Origin: Pseudovibrio exalbescens
Lineage (GTDB): Bacteria; Pseudomonadota; Alphaproteobacteria; Rhizobiales; Stappiaceae
NCBI RefSeq assembly: GCF_028737195.1
Contig: NZ_JAQZAJ010000002.1
Location: 682,001-746,000 of the forward strand
Reading direction: 5' to 3'
Length of the DNA: 64,000 nt
Part shown: piece by piece, positions 7,397 through 15,830 of the stretch
Numbering within the stretch: position 1 is the stretch's first letter
Layout of the letters: each line of letters begins with the position of its first letter
Program-made: the position numbers and the translations under genes
Notes under the pieces: model-generated
What the model was told of the DNA's origin: nothing
Database searches by the model: none
The model's input: the letters and a program-made list of their open reading frames with translations, nothing else

Positions 7397-9219
7397 TGTT
7401 CTCTCTCCCCTTCAAAAGCCGCAAATAGTTTGGACAGCTCCACTTTCACCAGACCGCGAACGCTGTTTCCCACATAAACGGCCTCTGCCTTCACCAAGTC
7501 CTCTGGCCGCAGGTCGGCTTCTTCCGCGATGCCTCGTTCCAGCAGACCCGCTCGGAGCGTTCCGGGAAGCAGGCCGTGGCGCAGATGAGGCGTGAGCAGC
7601 TTTCCGGGGTTCCTGATGAAGAGCGTTGTGAAACTGCCTTCCGTCAGAAAGCCGTCCTCGTTGGTGAAGATGGTTTCCTGACAGTCGAACCGTTCCTGAT
7701 ATCGCTTGCGGGCGTCGTCATAAAATGCCCGGTGCGTTGTCTTGTGAAAGAGAAACCGGTTGTTTGAAAGGAGCGGTTCCCGTGCAAGGCAAACAGACCA
7801 CGCGCTGTCTGACGCTGAGGGCAGGGGCGTATTTTCTATTTGGAAGCTCCCATCCTCGTGCAGCTCCAAACGTACCCGTTGGGCGCTCGGGTCCCACGCA
7901 TTTGCGTGAGCCGCTAATGCCGCACGCACAGCCTCGCCATCGATCTTGAAGCCAAAATACGAAGCGCTCTCCAGCAAGCGGGCCATATGGCGCTCAAGAA
8001 GGAAGAAGCCGTCTTCAGGTGTCCACTTCATGGTCTCAATGAGGCCAAACGGTTCAATCGGATCAGTGAAGACTTCGAGCTTCAGCAAGCATTCTTCATA
8101 CTCAGGGGAGGCTCCGGAATCGAAGACCACGCCCGAGCCCGTTCCAAGACTGCCGTTACCGGCCTCATCAAGCACAAGCGTGCGTATGGCCACATTGAAG
8201 CAAAAGTCACCATTTGGTTCGATTGCACCAATGGAGCCGGTGTAGATGCCGCGCGGACTGGCTTCTAGATCGTCAATAATCTCCATGGCCCGCAGTTTAG
8301 GGGCTCCGGTGATGGAGCCACACGGAAACAACCTCTCCATGATCTCAGGAAGCTCCGCGCCCGGCTCAAGCTTTGCCGTGGTTGTAGAGGTCATCTGGAA
8401 GATGCTGCGATAGGTCTCCACCTCGCAATGGGACGGTACCGCAACACTGCCCGGCTCGGCGATGCGCGACAGGTCGTTGCGCATCAAGTCTAGGATCATG
8501 GTGTTTTCGGCCCGGGATTTGGTATCGCTCGCAAGCCAGCGTGCGATGCGCTGATCTTCTGCTCGCGTGCGCCCTCGTGCGGCTGTGCCTTTCATCGGCT
8601 TGCAGGTGAGTAGGTCTCCACGACGAGAGAGAAATAACTCAGGTGAAATGGAAAGCACACGGTGCCCATTCATATGCATCAACGCTGCATAGTCGACGGG
8701 TTGCTGAAACAACAGCCGTTCAAACAGATGAACCGGGTCGCCCTCAAACTGTAGTGCAGCGCGCATGGTCAGGTTGATTTGATAGATGTCACCTTCCGCC
8801 AGGTGCTGCTGTGTCTTTTGGAAAGCAGCATCATAGGCATCGCGGCTCAGATCGAACTCTTTGAGGTCAATCTTGGCGGACGTTTCGCTCGGGTCCCGGG
8901 CTTGATGAAGCCATGATCGGACCTGCGTTGCAGTAAGGTGTTCAGGTGCCTCATAGATCCCGAACCATGAGAGAGGCATCCCGCCAGTGCCGCGAAAGCG
9001 CGGGATCAGCTTTTCTTCAAAGGCAAAACCGAATTCATACGAAAAATAGCCAGCAAGGTAGGCGCCGTTCTTTCGCGCTTCTTCCAGTGCAGCAAGTGTT
9101 GCACGCACATCGTCCAGCGACCAGCACTCAATCACATCCAATGGTTTGGAAAGGAGACGTGCTTCAAACCGCGATTTGCGGTCGAGCAGCAGAACCGTGC
9201 CATCCTCAAATCGCGACAT
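7387..9219 (-). CDS. pabB: Aminodeoxychorismate synthase component I fused to 4-amino-4-deoxychorismate lyase (PabB-PabC)
   Basis: About 610 residues. The N-terminal half is a chorismate-binding domain: ISPELFL, KPMKGTA at about 207-213, RAENTMILDLMRNDLSRIA and CGSITGAPK. The C-terminal half, from about residue 360, is a PLP fold-IV lyase: KTTHRAFYDDAR with the Lys, ETIFTNEDGFLTEGSFTTLFI, LLPGTLRAGLLE. Together they make 4-aminobenzoate from chorismate for folate, with glutamine amidotransferase PabA encoded elsewhere. Such fusions are common in alphaproteobacteria. I chose ATG 9219; a TTG nine bases upstream also opens the frame. Confidence 0.93.
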   Translation of the reverse strand: MSRFEDGTVLLLDRKSRFEARLLSKPLDVIECWSLDDVRATLAALEEARKNGAYLAGYFSYEFGFAFEEKLIPRFRGTGGMPLSWFGIYEAPEHLTATQVRSWLHQARDPSETSAKIDLKEFDLSRDAYDAAFQKTQQHLAEGDIYQINLTMRAALQFEGDPVHLFERLLFQQPVDYAALMHMNGHRVLSISPELFLSRRGDLLTCKPMKGTAARGRTRAEDQRIARWLASDTKSRAENTMILDLMRNDLSRIAEPGSVAVPSHCEVETYRSIFQMTSTTTAKLEPGAELPEIMERLFPCGSITGAPKLRAMEIIDDLEASPRGIYTGSIGAIEPNGDFCFNVAIRTLVLDEAGNGSLGTGSGVVFDSGASPEYEECLLKLEVFTDPIEPFGLIETMKWTPEDGFFLLERHMARLLESASYFGFKIDGEAVRAALAAHANAWDPSAQRVRLELHEDGSFQIENTPLPSASDSAWSVCLAREPLLSNNRFLFHKTTHRAFYDDARKRYQERFDCQETIFTNEDGFLTEGSFTTLFIRNPGKLLTPHLRHGLLPGTLRAGLLERGIAEEADLRPEDLVKAEAVYVGNSVRGLVKVELSKLFAAFEGEREHQP

Positions 9220-9342
9220 TTGCTGCAATTCTCATTGTGAACAAGCGTAACACCTCAACGTGCAAAACAATGCGCGCGGGTATACCAGTCAGATGGAGTT
9301 GCTGGCAACATGCGCCGCGTTTCAGTCCGCTATAAGAACGGG

Positions 9343-9365
9343 AAAAGGCCGCCAAGAGACGGCCC
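9343..9365 (-). terminator. Intrinsic terminator of the chemoreceptor gene
   Basis: Minus strand: GGCCG, an 8-nt loop and CGGCC followed by TTTT, about 30-50 bp after the stop codon at 9396. Confidence 0.75.
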
Positions 9366-9395
9366 TCTTATCTCGTCCGGTGCTGATGCAAGACG

Positions 9396-10880
9396 TCAGG
9401 CCACATCCTGCAGGAACTGTGTGATCCGGTTGCCCAACTGAACAATGCGCTCCTCCATGACGCGTGTGTCATTGTTCACCTCACCGGCGGCACGTGAGGT
9501 TTGCTCAACCGCCTCGCCGAGGCCCTGCACGTTCTCAGCAACAGCCTGGGTGCCTTGCGCAGCAGAGGTGATGTTCATGGAGATTTCGTTGGTAGCTTCA
9601 CCCTGTTGGCTAACAGCTGCGGAAATGGCGCTGGCGTTGCTGTTTACGTCGTCAATTCGCGCGGAAATGTTTCCGATCGCTTCGGCAGCTTGGCGTGTCT
9701 GTCCCTGAATCTCGGAGATTTGGCCGCTGATCTCCTCTGTGGCCTTGGAGGTCTGGGTCGCCAGATCCTTGACTTCCGCAGCCACAACGGCAAAGCCTTT
9801 GCCCGCTTCACCCGCCCGCGCGGCTTCGATTGTGGCGTTCAAAGCCAGAAGGTTTGTCTGTTCCGCAATCGCTTGAATGAGGGTGATCACTTCGCCAATG
9901 CGATTGGCGGCATCGGACAACCCGTTCATTGTCTCATCAGCTGCACGCGCACTTGAGTTGGCGTCGTTGATCTTCTCGTTGGTCTGAGCAATCTGGCGTG
10001 CAATCTCGCCAATGGAGGAAGACAGCTCTTCAGCAGCTGCTGAGACGGTTTGCACATTGCCCGAGGCAACGTTTGAAGAGTGCTCTGCACGATCTGCGCG
10101 GCTGTTGCTGTCATGAGCCAGCTGGGTCAGGGCCTCTGTGGCTTGCAATATGGTTTGGGCGCGGTTTGACAGCTCAGTGACCAGTTCATCGGCTTCGGCT
10201 TTGAACGCGGCAATATGCTCTTGGACGCGGATGGATTGCTCATGCTCGTTTGACTGGCGCTCGCTTTCAGATGCCTGCAGTGCAAGGGCCCGTTCTTCTG
10301 CCGCGACTGCGTCTTCGCGGGCCTTTTCTGACGTGCTGAATAGCTCATTCACCTTTTGGCAGGTCAAGACCAACGCCGCCGTTTCCAAAATCAGAATAGC
10401 TGCATGAAGGGCTACACGGCCGATGCTGCCGTCGCCCGGAAACACAAGTTCCGGAAGAAGAAAGTTGAAGGTCAGGTGATGGAGCGCCACAACGGCGGCA
10501 AAGGCCAGCAGAGGGCGGATGTCAAACCAGCCTATCAGAATGGCAAGCACCGCAAAAAAGTACATGTGCATGTCAATCTGATAGGAAGTGGCCGCATCTG
10601 GTGAGGCGCTGGCCGCCACAATGACGGACACAATGGCGGCCATGCAAAGCGCTGTCACAATCCGGGTAGGAGTTGCAGAGCCAAACTGCATCCAGACGGC
10701 TGTGGGAACCACAGCCAGCAAGACAGCAATGCCAGAGATGATTGCCACCGAGGCGTGCTCATTCAAAAACGCGGCTGTCATGGCCAACAAAACGTTGATC
10801 CACATGAGGCCGATAATCAGCCGTGTTACAGCCTCACGCATCTCGTGCATGCTTTGCGAGGAAAGCCTCTGCCCACTCAT
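9396..10880 (-). CDS. Methyl-accepting chemotaxis protein, integral membrane sensor without HAMP
   Basis: About 494 residues from ATG 10880 (GGAG 9 nt upstream). The N-terminal 180 residues are a cluster of about six hydrophobic spans with very short loops, so the sensor lies in the membrane and there is no periplasmic domain. A coiled linker (residues about 185-240) leads straight to the MCP signalling domain, whose tip reads [32 protein letters not shown], the CheA/CheW contact hairpin. I see no HAMP domain and no C-terminal CheR-tethering pentapeptide. It follows a small membrane protein by 4 bp and is probably co-transcribed with it. The ligand is unknown. Confidence 0.9.
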   Translation of the reverse strand: MSGQRLSSQSMHEMREAVTRLIIGLMWINVLLAMTAAFLNEHASVAIISGIAVLLAVVPTAVWMQFGSATPTRIVTALCMAAIVSVIVAASASPDAATSYQIDMHMYFFAVLAILIGWFDIRPLLAFAAVVALHHLTFNFLLPELVFPGDGSIGRVALHAAILILETAALVLTCQKVNELFSTSEKAREDAVAAEERALALQASESERQSNEHEQSIRVQEHIAAFKAEADELVTELSNRAQTILQATEALTQLAHDSNSRADRAEHSSNVASGNVQTVSAAAEELSSSIGEIARQIAQTNEKINDANSSARAADETMNGLSDAANRIGEVITLIQAIAEQTNLLALNATIEAARAGEAGKGFAVVAAEVKDLATQTSKATEEISGQISEIQGQTRQAAEAIGNISARIDDVNSNASAISAAVSQQGEATNEISMNITSAAQGTQAVAENVQGLGEAVEQTSRAAGEVNNDTRVMEERIVQLGNRITQFLQDVA

Positions 10881-10884
10881 CGTT

Positions 10885-11223
10885 TCATTCTCCAAAAGCG
10901 TTCAGGCCCGACCGGCACGCGTCAAAAATCAAGGGTGAAAGCACAAGCAGTGCTCCGTGGTTGTAGAGTTGTTCTATGAAGTCAGGCTTATCCGAAGCTG
11001 CCACTACCAGATATCGTCCGTTGCCGATGGTTCCAAGGAGCGCCCCTTCTGCAGCGACAGCGCTGTCAATTGCTGCAGTGGACCATGGGGCCGAGAGTAC
11101 AGCGACCCTTGAGGCGCTGCTGGGAACCAGTGTGGCAAGGCTCATGCATAAAAAAACGAGAGCAAAGACAAGCATGTAGAATGACATGCCCACTTCGCTC
11201 TCGTTTTGATGATCTGACTGCAT
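10885..11223 (-). CDS. Small membrane-anchored or secreted protein upstream of the chemoreceptor
   Basis: 112 residues, not recognised. Residues about 13-37 form one hydrophobic segment ([20 protein letters not shown]) that could be a signal anchor or signal peptide. The rest is a small domain with AVLSAPWS and [14 protein letters not shown], then a second hydrophobic stretch. It ends 4 bp before the chemoreceptor ATG, so the two are likely translated together. It may be a periplasmic accessory to that receptor (inference from coupling only). Confidence 0.65.
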   Translation of the reverse strand: MQSDHQNESEVGMSFYMLVFALVFLCMSLATLVPSSASRVAVLSAPWSTAAIDSAVAAEGALLGTIGNGRYLVVAASDKPDFIEQLYNHGALLVLSPLIFDACRSGLNAFGE

Positions 11224-11306
11224 GAATTTCCCTCATTAATTTGAGGGGTCATTTCTGCAGTTATTTTACTTAATTCTCTATTAAAGCTGAGATACCTGCC
11301 TGTCGA

Positions 11307-11768
11307 TTAGGCTGGTTCAGCCACTGGCTCCATGTCCGTGAAGCAGTATCGCATGCAGGTCGAGTTCTCAGCCTTTTCAAGAATGCTTTGGAAGACAGCA
11401 TCCAGGCGCTCCAGATCTTTTTCGTCGATCTCTTTGAGCAGAGCGGTGGCTGTGTCCCAACGGCTCTTTGCCAGGTCCGAAGCCCTGCGTTTACCGCGTG
11501 CTGTCAGCTCAACCATAACTTCTCTGCCACGGCGACGCTGCCGGCGCACGAGCCAGTCTTTTTCCAGCCGGTCGATCAGGCGGACCGTCGCAGAGTGGCT
11601 AAGACGAACCTCTGTCGCAATGCCTCCAATGGAAACAGTGGAGTTGCGTTGGATGGTTAGAAGAGCAGCGACAGCACTTGAGGAAAGGTCGCCATAGGCT
11701 TCGACGCTTGTATCTTCCAGCAACGTGCTGACCGCTGTCAATTTGTTCGCTACTTGATCAACTAACAT
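11307..11768 (-). CDS. MarR-family transcriptional regulator
   Basis: 153 residues, the usual MarR length. The winged helix spans about 30-100: STVSIGGIATEVRLSHSATVRLIDRLEKDWLVRRQ as helix-turn-helix, then the wing RRRGREVMVELTARGKRRA. Terminal helices serve dimerisation. MarR proteins usually repress their own and neighbouring genes and release DNA on binding phenolics or after oxidation. A near-perfect 24-bp AT palindrome lies about 50 bp upstream (11817-11840) and is a good operator candidate. msrA is the next gene upstream on the same strand, so an oxidative-stress role is possible but not shown. Confidence 0.9.
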   Translation of the reverse strand: MLVDQVANKLTAVSTLLEDTSVEAYGDLSSSAVAALLTIQRNSTVSIGGIATEVRLSHSATVRLIDRLEKDWLVRRQRRRGREVMVELTARGKRRASDLAKSRWDTATALLKEIDEKDLERLDAVFQSILEKAENSTCMRYCFTDMEPVAEPA

Positions 11769-11816
11769 TTGAAAACATTTCTTGAAAAGTGTTGCCCTTA
11801 AGTTCGGTGAGATAAA

Positions 11817-11840
11817 ATTAATTTAAAATTTTATATTAAT
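11817..11840. promoter_or_regulatory. Candidate MarR operator
   Basis: ATTAAT-T-TAAAATTTTA-T-ATTAAT: a 24-bp inverted repeat with a single mismatched pair, 49 bp before the marR start. Size and symmetry suit a dimeric winged-helix repressor. No binding data can be seen from sequence. Confidence 0.5.
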
Positions 11841-11899
11841 CAACTCACTCATTCAATTAAGGGTGGTGGAATGGGGTGAGGGATAACCTGACTGTCTAA

Positions 11900-11913
11900 A
11901 AGAATCGATTCTT
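11900..11913. repeat. Perfect 14-bp palindrome downstream of msrA
   Basis: AAGAATCGATTCTT lies 13 bp after the msrA stop codon. It could be a weak terminator stem or a regulator site for marR. There is no T-run, so I do not call it a terminator. Confidence 0.35.
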
Positions 11914-11925
11914 GAATTGATGAAT

Positions 11926-12576
11926 TTAGGTTGTGTAACGGACATCCAGGCCACAAATGCCGCAATAACCCTCGGGGTTTTTGGCAAGATATTGCTGATG
12001 GTAGTCCTCAGCCCAATAAAAGGCAGGGGCTGTTCGAATTTCTGTCGTTATGCTTCGTCCCAAATCGGATTCTCTTAGATTTCTCTGATAAACCTCCTTT
12101 GATTCTCTTGCGGTGGAAAGGTCACTCGAATCAAAAGTGTATATCACTGACCGATATTGACTGCCAATATCGTTACCCTGCCGCATTCCCTGAGTTGGGT
12201 CGTGATTTTCCCAAAAGAGCTTCAAGAGCTGATCAAGGGATGCCTCGGTGGGATCAAACACAACAAACACAACTTCGGCATGGCCAGTTCGCCCCGTACA
12301 TACCTCATTATAGGTGGGGTTGGGCGTGCCTCCGCCCGCATAGCCAACGCCAGTGACGTAGACGCCTTCTTTGTTCCAGAACAGGCGCTCTGCCCCCCAA
12401 AAACATCCCATGCCGATGACGAGCCGTTTGAAGCCTGCTGGGTAAGGGCCCGCCAGAGGCTGCCCGTTTACATGATGGGTACCTGGAAGGTTTATGGGGT
12501 CATGCCGCCCCGGCAGCGTTCCTTCATTGGATTTGCCGCTGAACTTGTTGGACAGCATGTTCATGAATGACATCAT
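11926..12576 (-). CDS. msrA: Peptide methionine-S-sulfoxide reductase MsrA
   Basis: 216 residues. The active-site GCFWGAE gives the nucleophile Cys58, followed by GVYVTGVGYAGG, the family pattern TGHAEVV, LFWENHDPTQGMRQGNDIGSQYRS and AEDYHQQYLAKNPEGYCGICG, which holds the C-terminal resolving cysteines. It reduces the S-form of methionine sulfoxide in oxidised proteins using thioredoxin. The first 35 residues precede the usual core, typical of long alphaproteobacterial MsrA. ATG 12576 has AGGGGAGGTT upstream. Confidence 0.96.
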   Translation of the reverse strand: MMSFMNMLSNKFSGKSNEGTLPGRHDPINLPGTHHVNGQPLAGPYPAGFKRLVIGMGCFWGAERLFWNKEGVYVTGVGYAGGGTPNPTYNEVCTGRTGHAEVVFVVFDPTEASLDQLLKLFWENHDPTQGMRQGNDIGSQYRSVIYTFDSSDLSTARESKEVYQRNLRESDLGRSITTEIRTAPAFYWAEDYHQQYLAKNPEGYCGICGLDVRYTT

Positions 12577-12666
12577 AACCTCCCCTGAAACGACTTGATA
12601 TCAAACTGGAGTAAGTCTGAGATAAATCAAGGCGTCAACTGGCGGGCGGCGAGGCAGGCTGGCGAC

Positions 12667-12984
12667 TTACAAAAGCGAGGCGCGCAGTCTTTTCCGGCGG
12701 TCGCCGTACCAGAGCAGCAAAAGGCCCAGAGGGGTAAAAACAACCCACGCCGGATATTGCAGGAGGCCTTGGAGGATCGGATCCCAAAGGAATGGAGAAA
12801 CATTCCGTTGGATTCCCGCCTGAGCCGCGTTCAGACTTTCCGGCGACAAGTCAAACCAGACTTGCCCCATCGGCGTCACCACCCATGCCGAGGCGGCGAT
12901 GCTGCGTGTGCAGTCAACCACAAACGCGACCAATGCCACGGCAACAAACCAAAGGCCGAATACTCTCGCCAAAAAACTGAACAC
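12667..12984 (-). CDS. Small inner-membrane protein of unknown function
   Basis: 105 residues from a GTG start with GGGGG upstream. Two clear hydrophobic spans lie at about residues 5-25 and 76-94, the second ending in a basic tail (YGDRRKRLRA). The segment between (WVVTPMGQVWFDLSPESLNAAQAGIQRNVSPFLWDPIL) would face the periplasm. Similar small proteins occur in many alphaproteobacteria without assigned function. The opposite-strand frame here is lower quality, so I take the minus strand as coding. Confidence 0.7.
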   Translation of the reverse strand: MFSFLARVFGLWFVAVALVAFVVDCTRSIAASAWVVTPMGQVWFDLSPESLNAAQAGIQRNVSPFLWDPILQGLLQYPAWVVFTPLGLLLLWYGDRRKRLRASLL

Positions 12985-13266
12985 CTGTGCCCCCGTTTAT
13001 CTGGGTTGTAAGGACGTGCAGACGCCTTGACGTGTCTGCGTATTGGGATCCTTACGCCATATCATGATCATTGAAACTCAACATCCGGTGAATGATTAGT
13101 GATGCTCTTGAAAATACGTGGAATCCGAAGCTGTTGTGCGTTTCGTGCCGGCTAAGTTCACAGGTTGGGGAAAGCTGAAGGTTTTTTCAAAATAAGTCCT
13201 TGCGCCCTCCGGGTGCTTTGACTATACCCCCACTCACGCCGTCGGTGCCAAGCCGACGCAGCAAGC
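12985..13266. other. Intergenic region before tRNA-Ser
   Basis: About 280 bp without a supported gene. It should contain the tRNA promoter. A CGTCGG-7-CCGACG stem-loop sits a few bases before the tRNA 5' end and may help leader processing. Confidence 0.4.
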
Positions 13267-13356
13267 GGAGAGGTGGCCGAGCGGTCGAAGGCGCACGCCT
13301 GGAACGCGTGTAGGCGGGAAACCGTCTCCAGGGTTCGAATCCCTGTCTCTCCGCCA
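13267..13356 (+). tRNA. tRNA-Ser(GGA)
   Basis: 90 nt with encoded CCA. Acceptor GGAGAGG pairs with TCTCTCC (one G-T pair), followed by discriminator G and CCA. The D-arm reads GGCCGAGCGGTCGAAGGC. Anticodon stem CACGC/GCGTG encloses loop CTGGAAC, giving anticodon GGA (reads UCC and UCU). A long variable arm TAGGCGGGAAACCGTCT marks a class II serine tRNA. The T-arm is CAGGG-TTCGAAT-CCCTG. The gene is intact and marks the chromosome side of the junction with foreign DNA. Confidence 0.98.
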
Positions 13357-13401
13357 TTAACCTAAAACGAACTTGTCTATGCCCGAGATGGCATAGCCTC
13401 A

Positions 13402-13426
13402 AAAGCCCAGCATTTGCGGGCTTTTT
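13402..13426 (+). terminator. Terminator downstream of tRNA-Ser
   Basis: AAGCCC, a 12-nt centre and GGGCTT followed by a T-run, 46 bp after the tRNA CCA end. Confidence 0.75.
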
Positions 13427-13504
13427 CGCTATTTGCAATTGACTTCCTCTCTATAAAAACACCCCGTTTTTCTCTAATTTTCCTCCTATATATGCCCCTT
13501 TCCT

Positions 13505-13537
13505 GAAAAACACCGTACTTGGAAAAGCGAAGTACGG
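13505..13537 (-). terminator. Terminator of the leftward repressor operon
   Basis: Minus strand: CCGTACTT, a 9-nt loop and AAGTACGG, a perfect 8-bp stem, followed by TGTTTTTC. It lies about 70 bp after the stop of the last gene of the operon. Confidence 0.75.
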
Positions 13538-13606
13538 AGCTTTTAGTCATGGGAAATCAATGGTTTGGCAATTGACCAGTTCGCAGCAGTCTATGCCTAT
13601 CATTGA

Positions 13607-14659
13607 CTATTCATCAGGTGAGATATGAAATTTGGAGCGATAGCAAACGCGGTTTTTGTGATCTTTGTAATCCTCAAATGGGTCACTGTCATATATGCCG
13701 AAGAACTTTTGAAAGACCTTCTTCAGTTCTTGTTTTTGCTTTTTCTGGTTTCGGTTGGCTTTCGGGTTATCCCACGTGAATTGGCCTCGCTCATCTGCAA
13801 AGCCTTCCAGCAGATTCCATTGTTTGTTGGGAGATGCTGTTCGGCCATCAGCCATGCCCATCTGGGTAAAATTGTAAACTTGGGAAACCCTATTGTTACC
13901 AGTATTGCAAGTGACACGAACCGTATGCCCATCGGTGAACTTAACCGTAATATTCGACCACTCTGCATCGGCTGGGGTTGGAAATAAGACACAGCTCACT
14001 TCTGGCATTGGGTCTTCTTGAGCCTCATGAAAGGCAGAAAATGCTTCTGAGGCTTTTTTGGTATCAATGAGCATGTCTGCATTAGTCAAATCTTGCAGAC
14101 CAATTAAAGCAGAGCTTTTAGCTCGGATAGCATTTATCTTGGATTGGCTGATGTTGTCGACAGACGGCATCAGCAAAATGGCTGATCCATCAAGACCAAT
14201 CACATGGTTGATTATGCCTTCCAGATCTCCATCGTGAATGTCTATTCCAAAGAAAACTGGATAACGGATGGTGCCGCGAGGTATGTAATGCCCAACCCTT
14301 ATACAGCTTGAGGTGCCATCAATGGTTTGTATATCCTTTGAAACTGAAATCTCATTCGTAGAGTCGGCGATTAAGCCAGCAATTTTTTTTAGACTTAGAG
14401 TATGCAGCCGTCTGTCATTATTCGAAATATGTAAGTCTGGGCAGGATGTGGTGTCATCATTACAAACTGCCAGCATTTTCCCATTAGGCATTTCACACAC
14501 ACGCCTTCCACCGCAATGCCCATGATCACAATGCAACTGTTCATCAAAAGCAGTTGTGCTATCGAACCAAGACTTGATTAACTCAGCATCACCAAAGTGT
14601 TTGATTAAAAATGCATGGTTATGTTCATGCCGAGGCAGCTTCGCGAGCATATTCCACAT
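13607..14659 (-). CDS. Unrecognised protein with an N-terminal Cys/His cluster (third gene of the repressor operon)
   Basis: 350 residues from ATG 14659, chosen for its strong AGGAGG site; the frame is open to 14695. Residues about 40-90 hold C-x4-C-x5-C and V-C-x7-C (CDHGHCGGRRVC, AVCNDDTTSC), which looks like a zinc-binding module. The middle has GTIRYPVFFGIDIHDG and DGSAILLMPSVD, perhaps an alpha/beta domain. The last 120 residues (SNITVKFTDGHTVRVTCN, FTQMGMADGRTASPNKQW) may form a small winged or beta domain before a basic tail. I do not recognise the family. Its start lies inside the preceding gene (35-bp overlap), so it is translationally coupled to it and under the prophage repressor promoter. 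Superinfection immunity or phage defence is a guess from context. Confidence 0.75.
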   Translation of the reverse strand: MWNMLAKLPRHEHNHAFLIKHFGDAELIKSWFDSTTAFDEQLHCDHGHCGGRRVCEMPNGKMLAVCNDDTTSCPDLHISNNDRRLHTLSLKKIAGLIADSTNEISVSKDIQTIDGTSSCIRVGHYIPRGTIRYPVFFGIDIHDGDLEGIINHVIGLDGSAILLMPSVDNISQSKINAIRAKSSALIGLQDLTNADMLIDTKKASEAFSAFHEAQEDPMPEVSCVLFPTPADAEWSNITVKFTDGHTVRVTCNTGNNRVSQVYNFTQMGMADGRTASPNKQWNLLEGFADERGQFTWDNPKANRNQKKQKQELKKVFQKFFGIYDSDPFEDYKDHKNRVCYRSKFHISPDE

Positions 14660-15830
14660 ATTGCGCTGCCTCCTGTTTTGATGATCTAGGTTCAACTAGC
14701 CCTTGGTCGGTGATCCAATCTTCCACAACCAGAAAATCTTCGTCACGACTGAACGTGGCACGATTGCCAGCCCGGATATCAATTGGCCTTGCCTTTTTCA
14801 CCCCTTCAAACTTTACGCTGAACTTGGCAAAATTAATGGCCGCACGCTTTGTCGATTCCTGTCCGTTTTTCCGTATAAGCGTGTTGAGAAGATTGCCTGA
14901 TTTTCTGATTTCAGTTTCGCCGCCCCAATCATAATGAATTTCAACCAGCTTCACATCTTCAACACCATCAGTAGTGGCAAAATTATGGGCGGCATTATCA
15001 ACATCTCTCAATTTCTCTAACGAAAACTTCTTTTGCTCAGAGAAGTACTCCTCGTTACCAAAAATATGTTTTCCCACGCAGCGCAAGAATTCTTCTATCT
15101 GACCTTTTTTCTTGCTAGATATTCTGACGCTGACATCATCGCTGTCGCAATTGTAAATCAAAAGATCGTGGCATTGAGGGTTGTAAAATACGCTCCCTGT
15201 CTCGCCATCTTTCATTTTAAATTCACGCTTTAATGGCTTGCCGTATTTTATAACGATGCTAACTCGGTGCCCTTGAGGGAACAAATAAACTCGGCAATTT
15301 CGCAATCGGTTATTACTGGCAAACCAGTCATCAAGCTCTGATTGCAGTGCTGTGATTGTTCCATCTGAAATCTCTGGAAAAGATCTTTTTTGAGCGTGAG
15401 AGCCCCAATAAAAACTAAAGCCCCGATAGTTTCGGACTAATGATCGCGCATATTCCGTATGGAAAAGATCAGGCTGATTTAAAAAGCAAAACAGGGCTAA
15501 ATCTTCATGTGATCCGGGTATATAGTGTAACTCGATACCTTGGTCTTTGGCTGCTGATATCAGCGAGTCCATCGCTTCTTGACTGGACATTTCTGTAATT
15601 AATTGCAGAGCTTCCATCAACTCGTGCGTTTCATCCGAATCTTGAACGCTGTCGTTTGGGCGGATAAGCGCTTTTGTAATATCTTCAAAATTCAATGTGC
15701 CGTTTTCGAGATGAATCTCATGCTCTTCAAAGAATTTTGGAAACTTTCTGAATAGCTGAATAAGCAGCTCTGCATCCAGACCGCCTAAAACATCTACATT
15801 TGTGAATACCTTTGGATTATATCTCGACAT
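14625..15830 (-). CDS. Unrecognised protein (second gene of the repressor operon)
   Basis: 401 residues from ATG 15830 (AGGAG 7 nt upstream). The start overlaps the repressor stop by 14 bp. No membrane segments or Walker motif. It is acidic, with GGLDAELLIQLFRKFPKFFEEHEIHL at the start and a central part QGIELHYIPGSHEDLALFCFLNQPDLFHTEYARSLV. A segment around 200-290 (FPQGHRVSIVIKYGKPLKREFKM, SSKKKGQIEEFLRCVGKHIFG) is probably a beta-rich domain. The C-terminus ends in a short basic and acidic region. I do not recognise the family. Sharing a transcript with the lysogeny repressor means it should be made in the lysogen, as superinfection-exclusion and defence genes often are (inference). Confidence 0.75.
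   Translation of the reverse strand: MSRYNPKVFTNVDVLGGLDAELLIQLFRKFPKFFEEHEIHLENGTLNFEDITKALIRPNDSVQDSDETHELMEALQLITEMSSQEAMDSLISAAKDQGIELHYIPGSHEDLALFCFLNQPDLFHTEYARSLVRNYRGFSFYWGSHAQKRSFPEISDGTITALQSELDDWFASNNRLRNCRVYLFPQGHRVSIVIKYGKPLKREFKMKDGETGSVFYNPQCHDLLIYNCDSDDVSVRISSKKKGQIEEFLRCVGKHIFGNEEYFSEQKKFSLEKLRDVDNAAHNFATTDGVEDVKLVEIHYDWGGETEIRKSGNLLNTLIRKNGQESTKRAAINFAKFSVKFEGVKKARPIDIRAGNRATFSRDEDFLVVEDWITDQGLVEPRSSKQEAAQYVEYAREAASA

Larger units (their letters stand above)
13357..13606. other. AT-rich junction region between tRNA-Ser and the first prophage gene
   Basis: About 250 bp with no supported gene; composition drops to AT-rich after 13430. It holds the tRNA terminator, a perfect CTATGCC-6-GGCATAG hairpin (13377-13396), and the terminator of the leftward repressor operon. 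The left attachment site of the element probably lies here, but without the right end in view its core cannot be defined. Confidence 0.5.

Noticed and set aside
12595-13011. Rightward 138-codon frame opposite the small membrane protein
   Set aside because: No ribosome-binding site or recognisable domain. The minus-strand frame has clear membrane segments and a good start.
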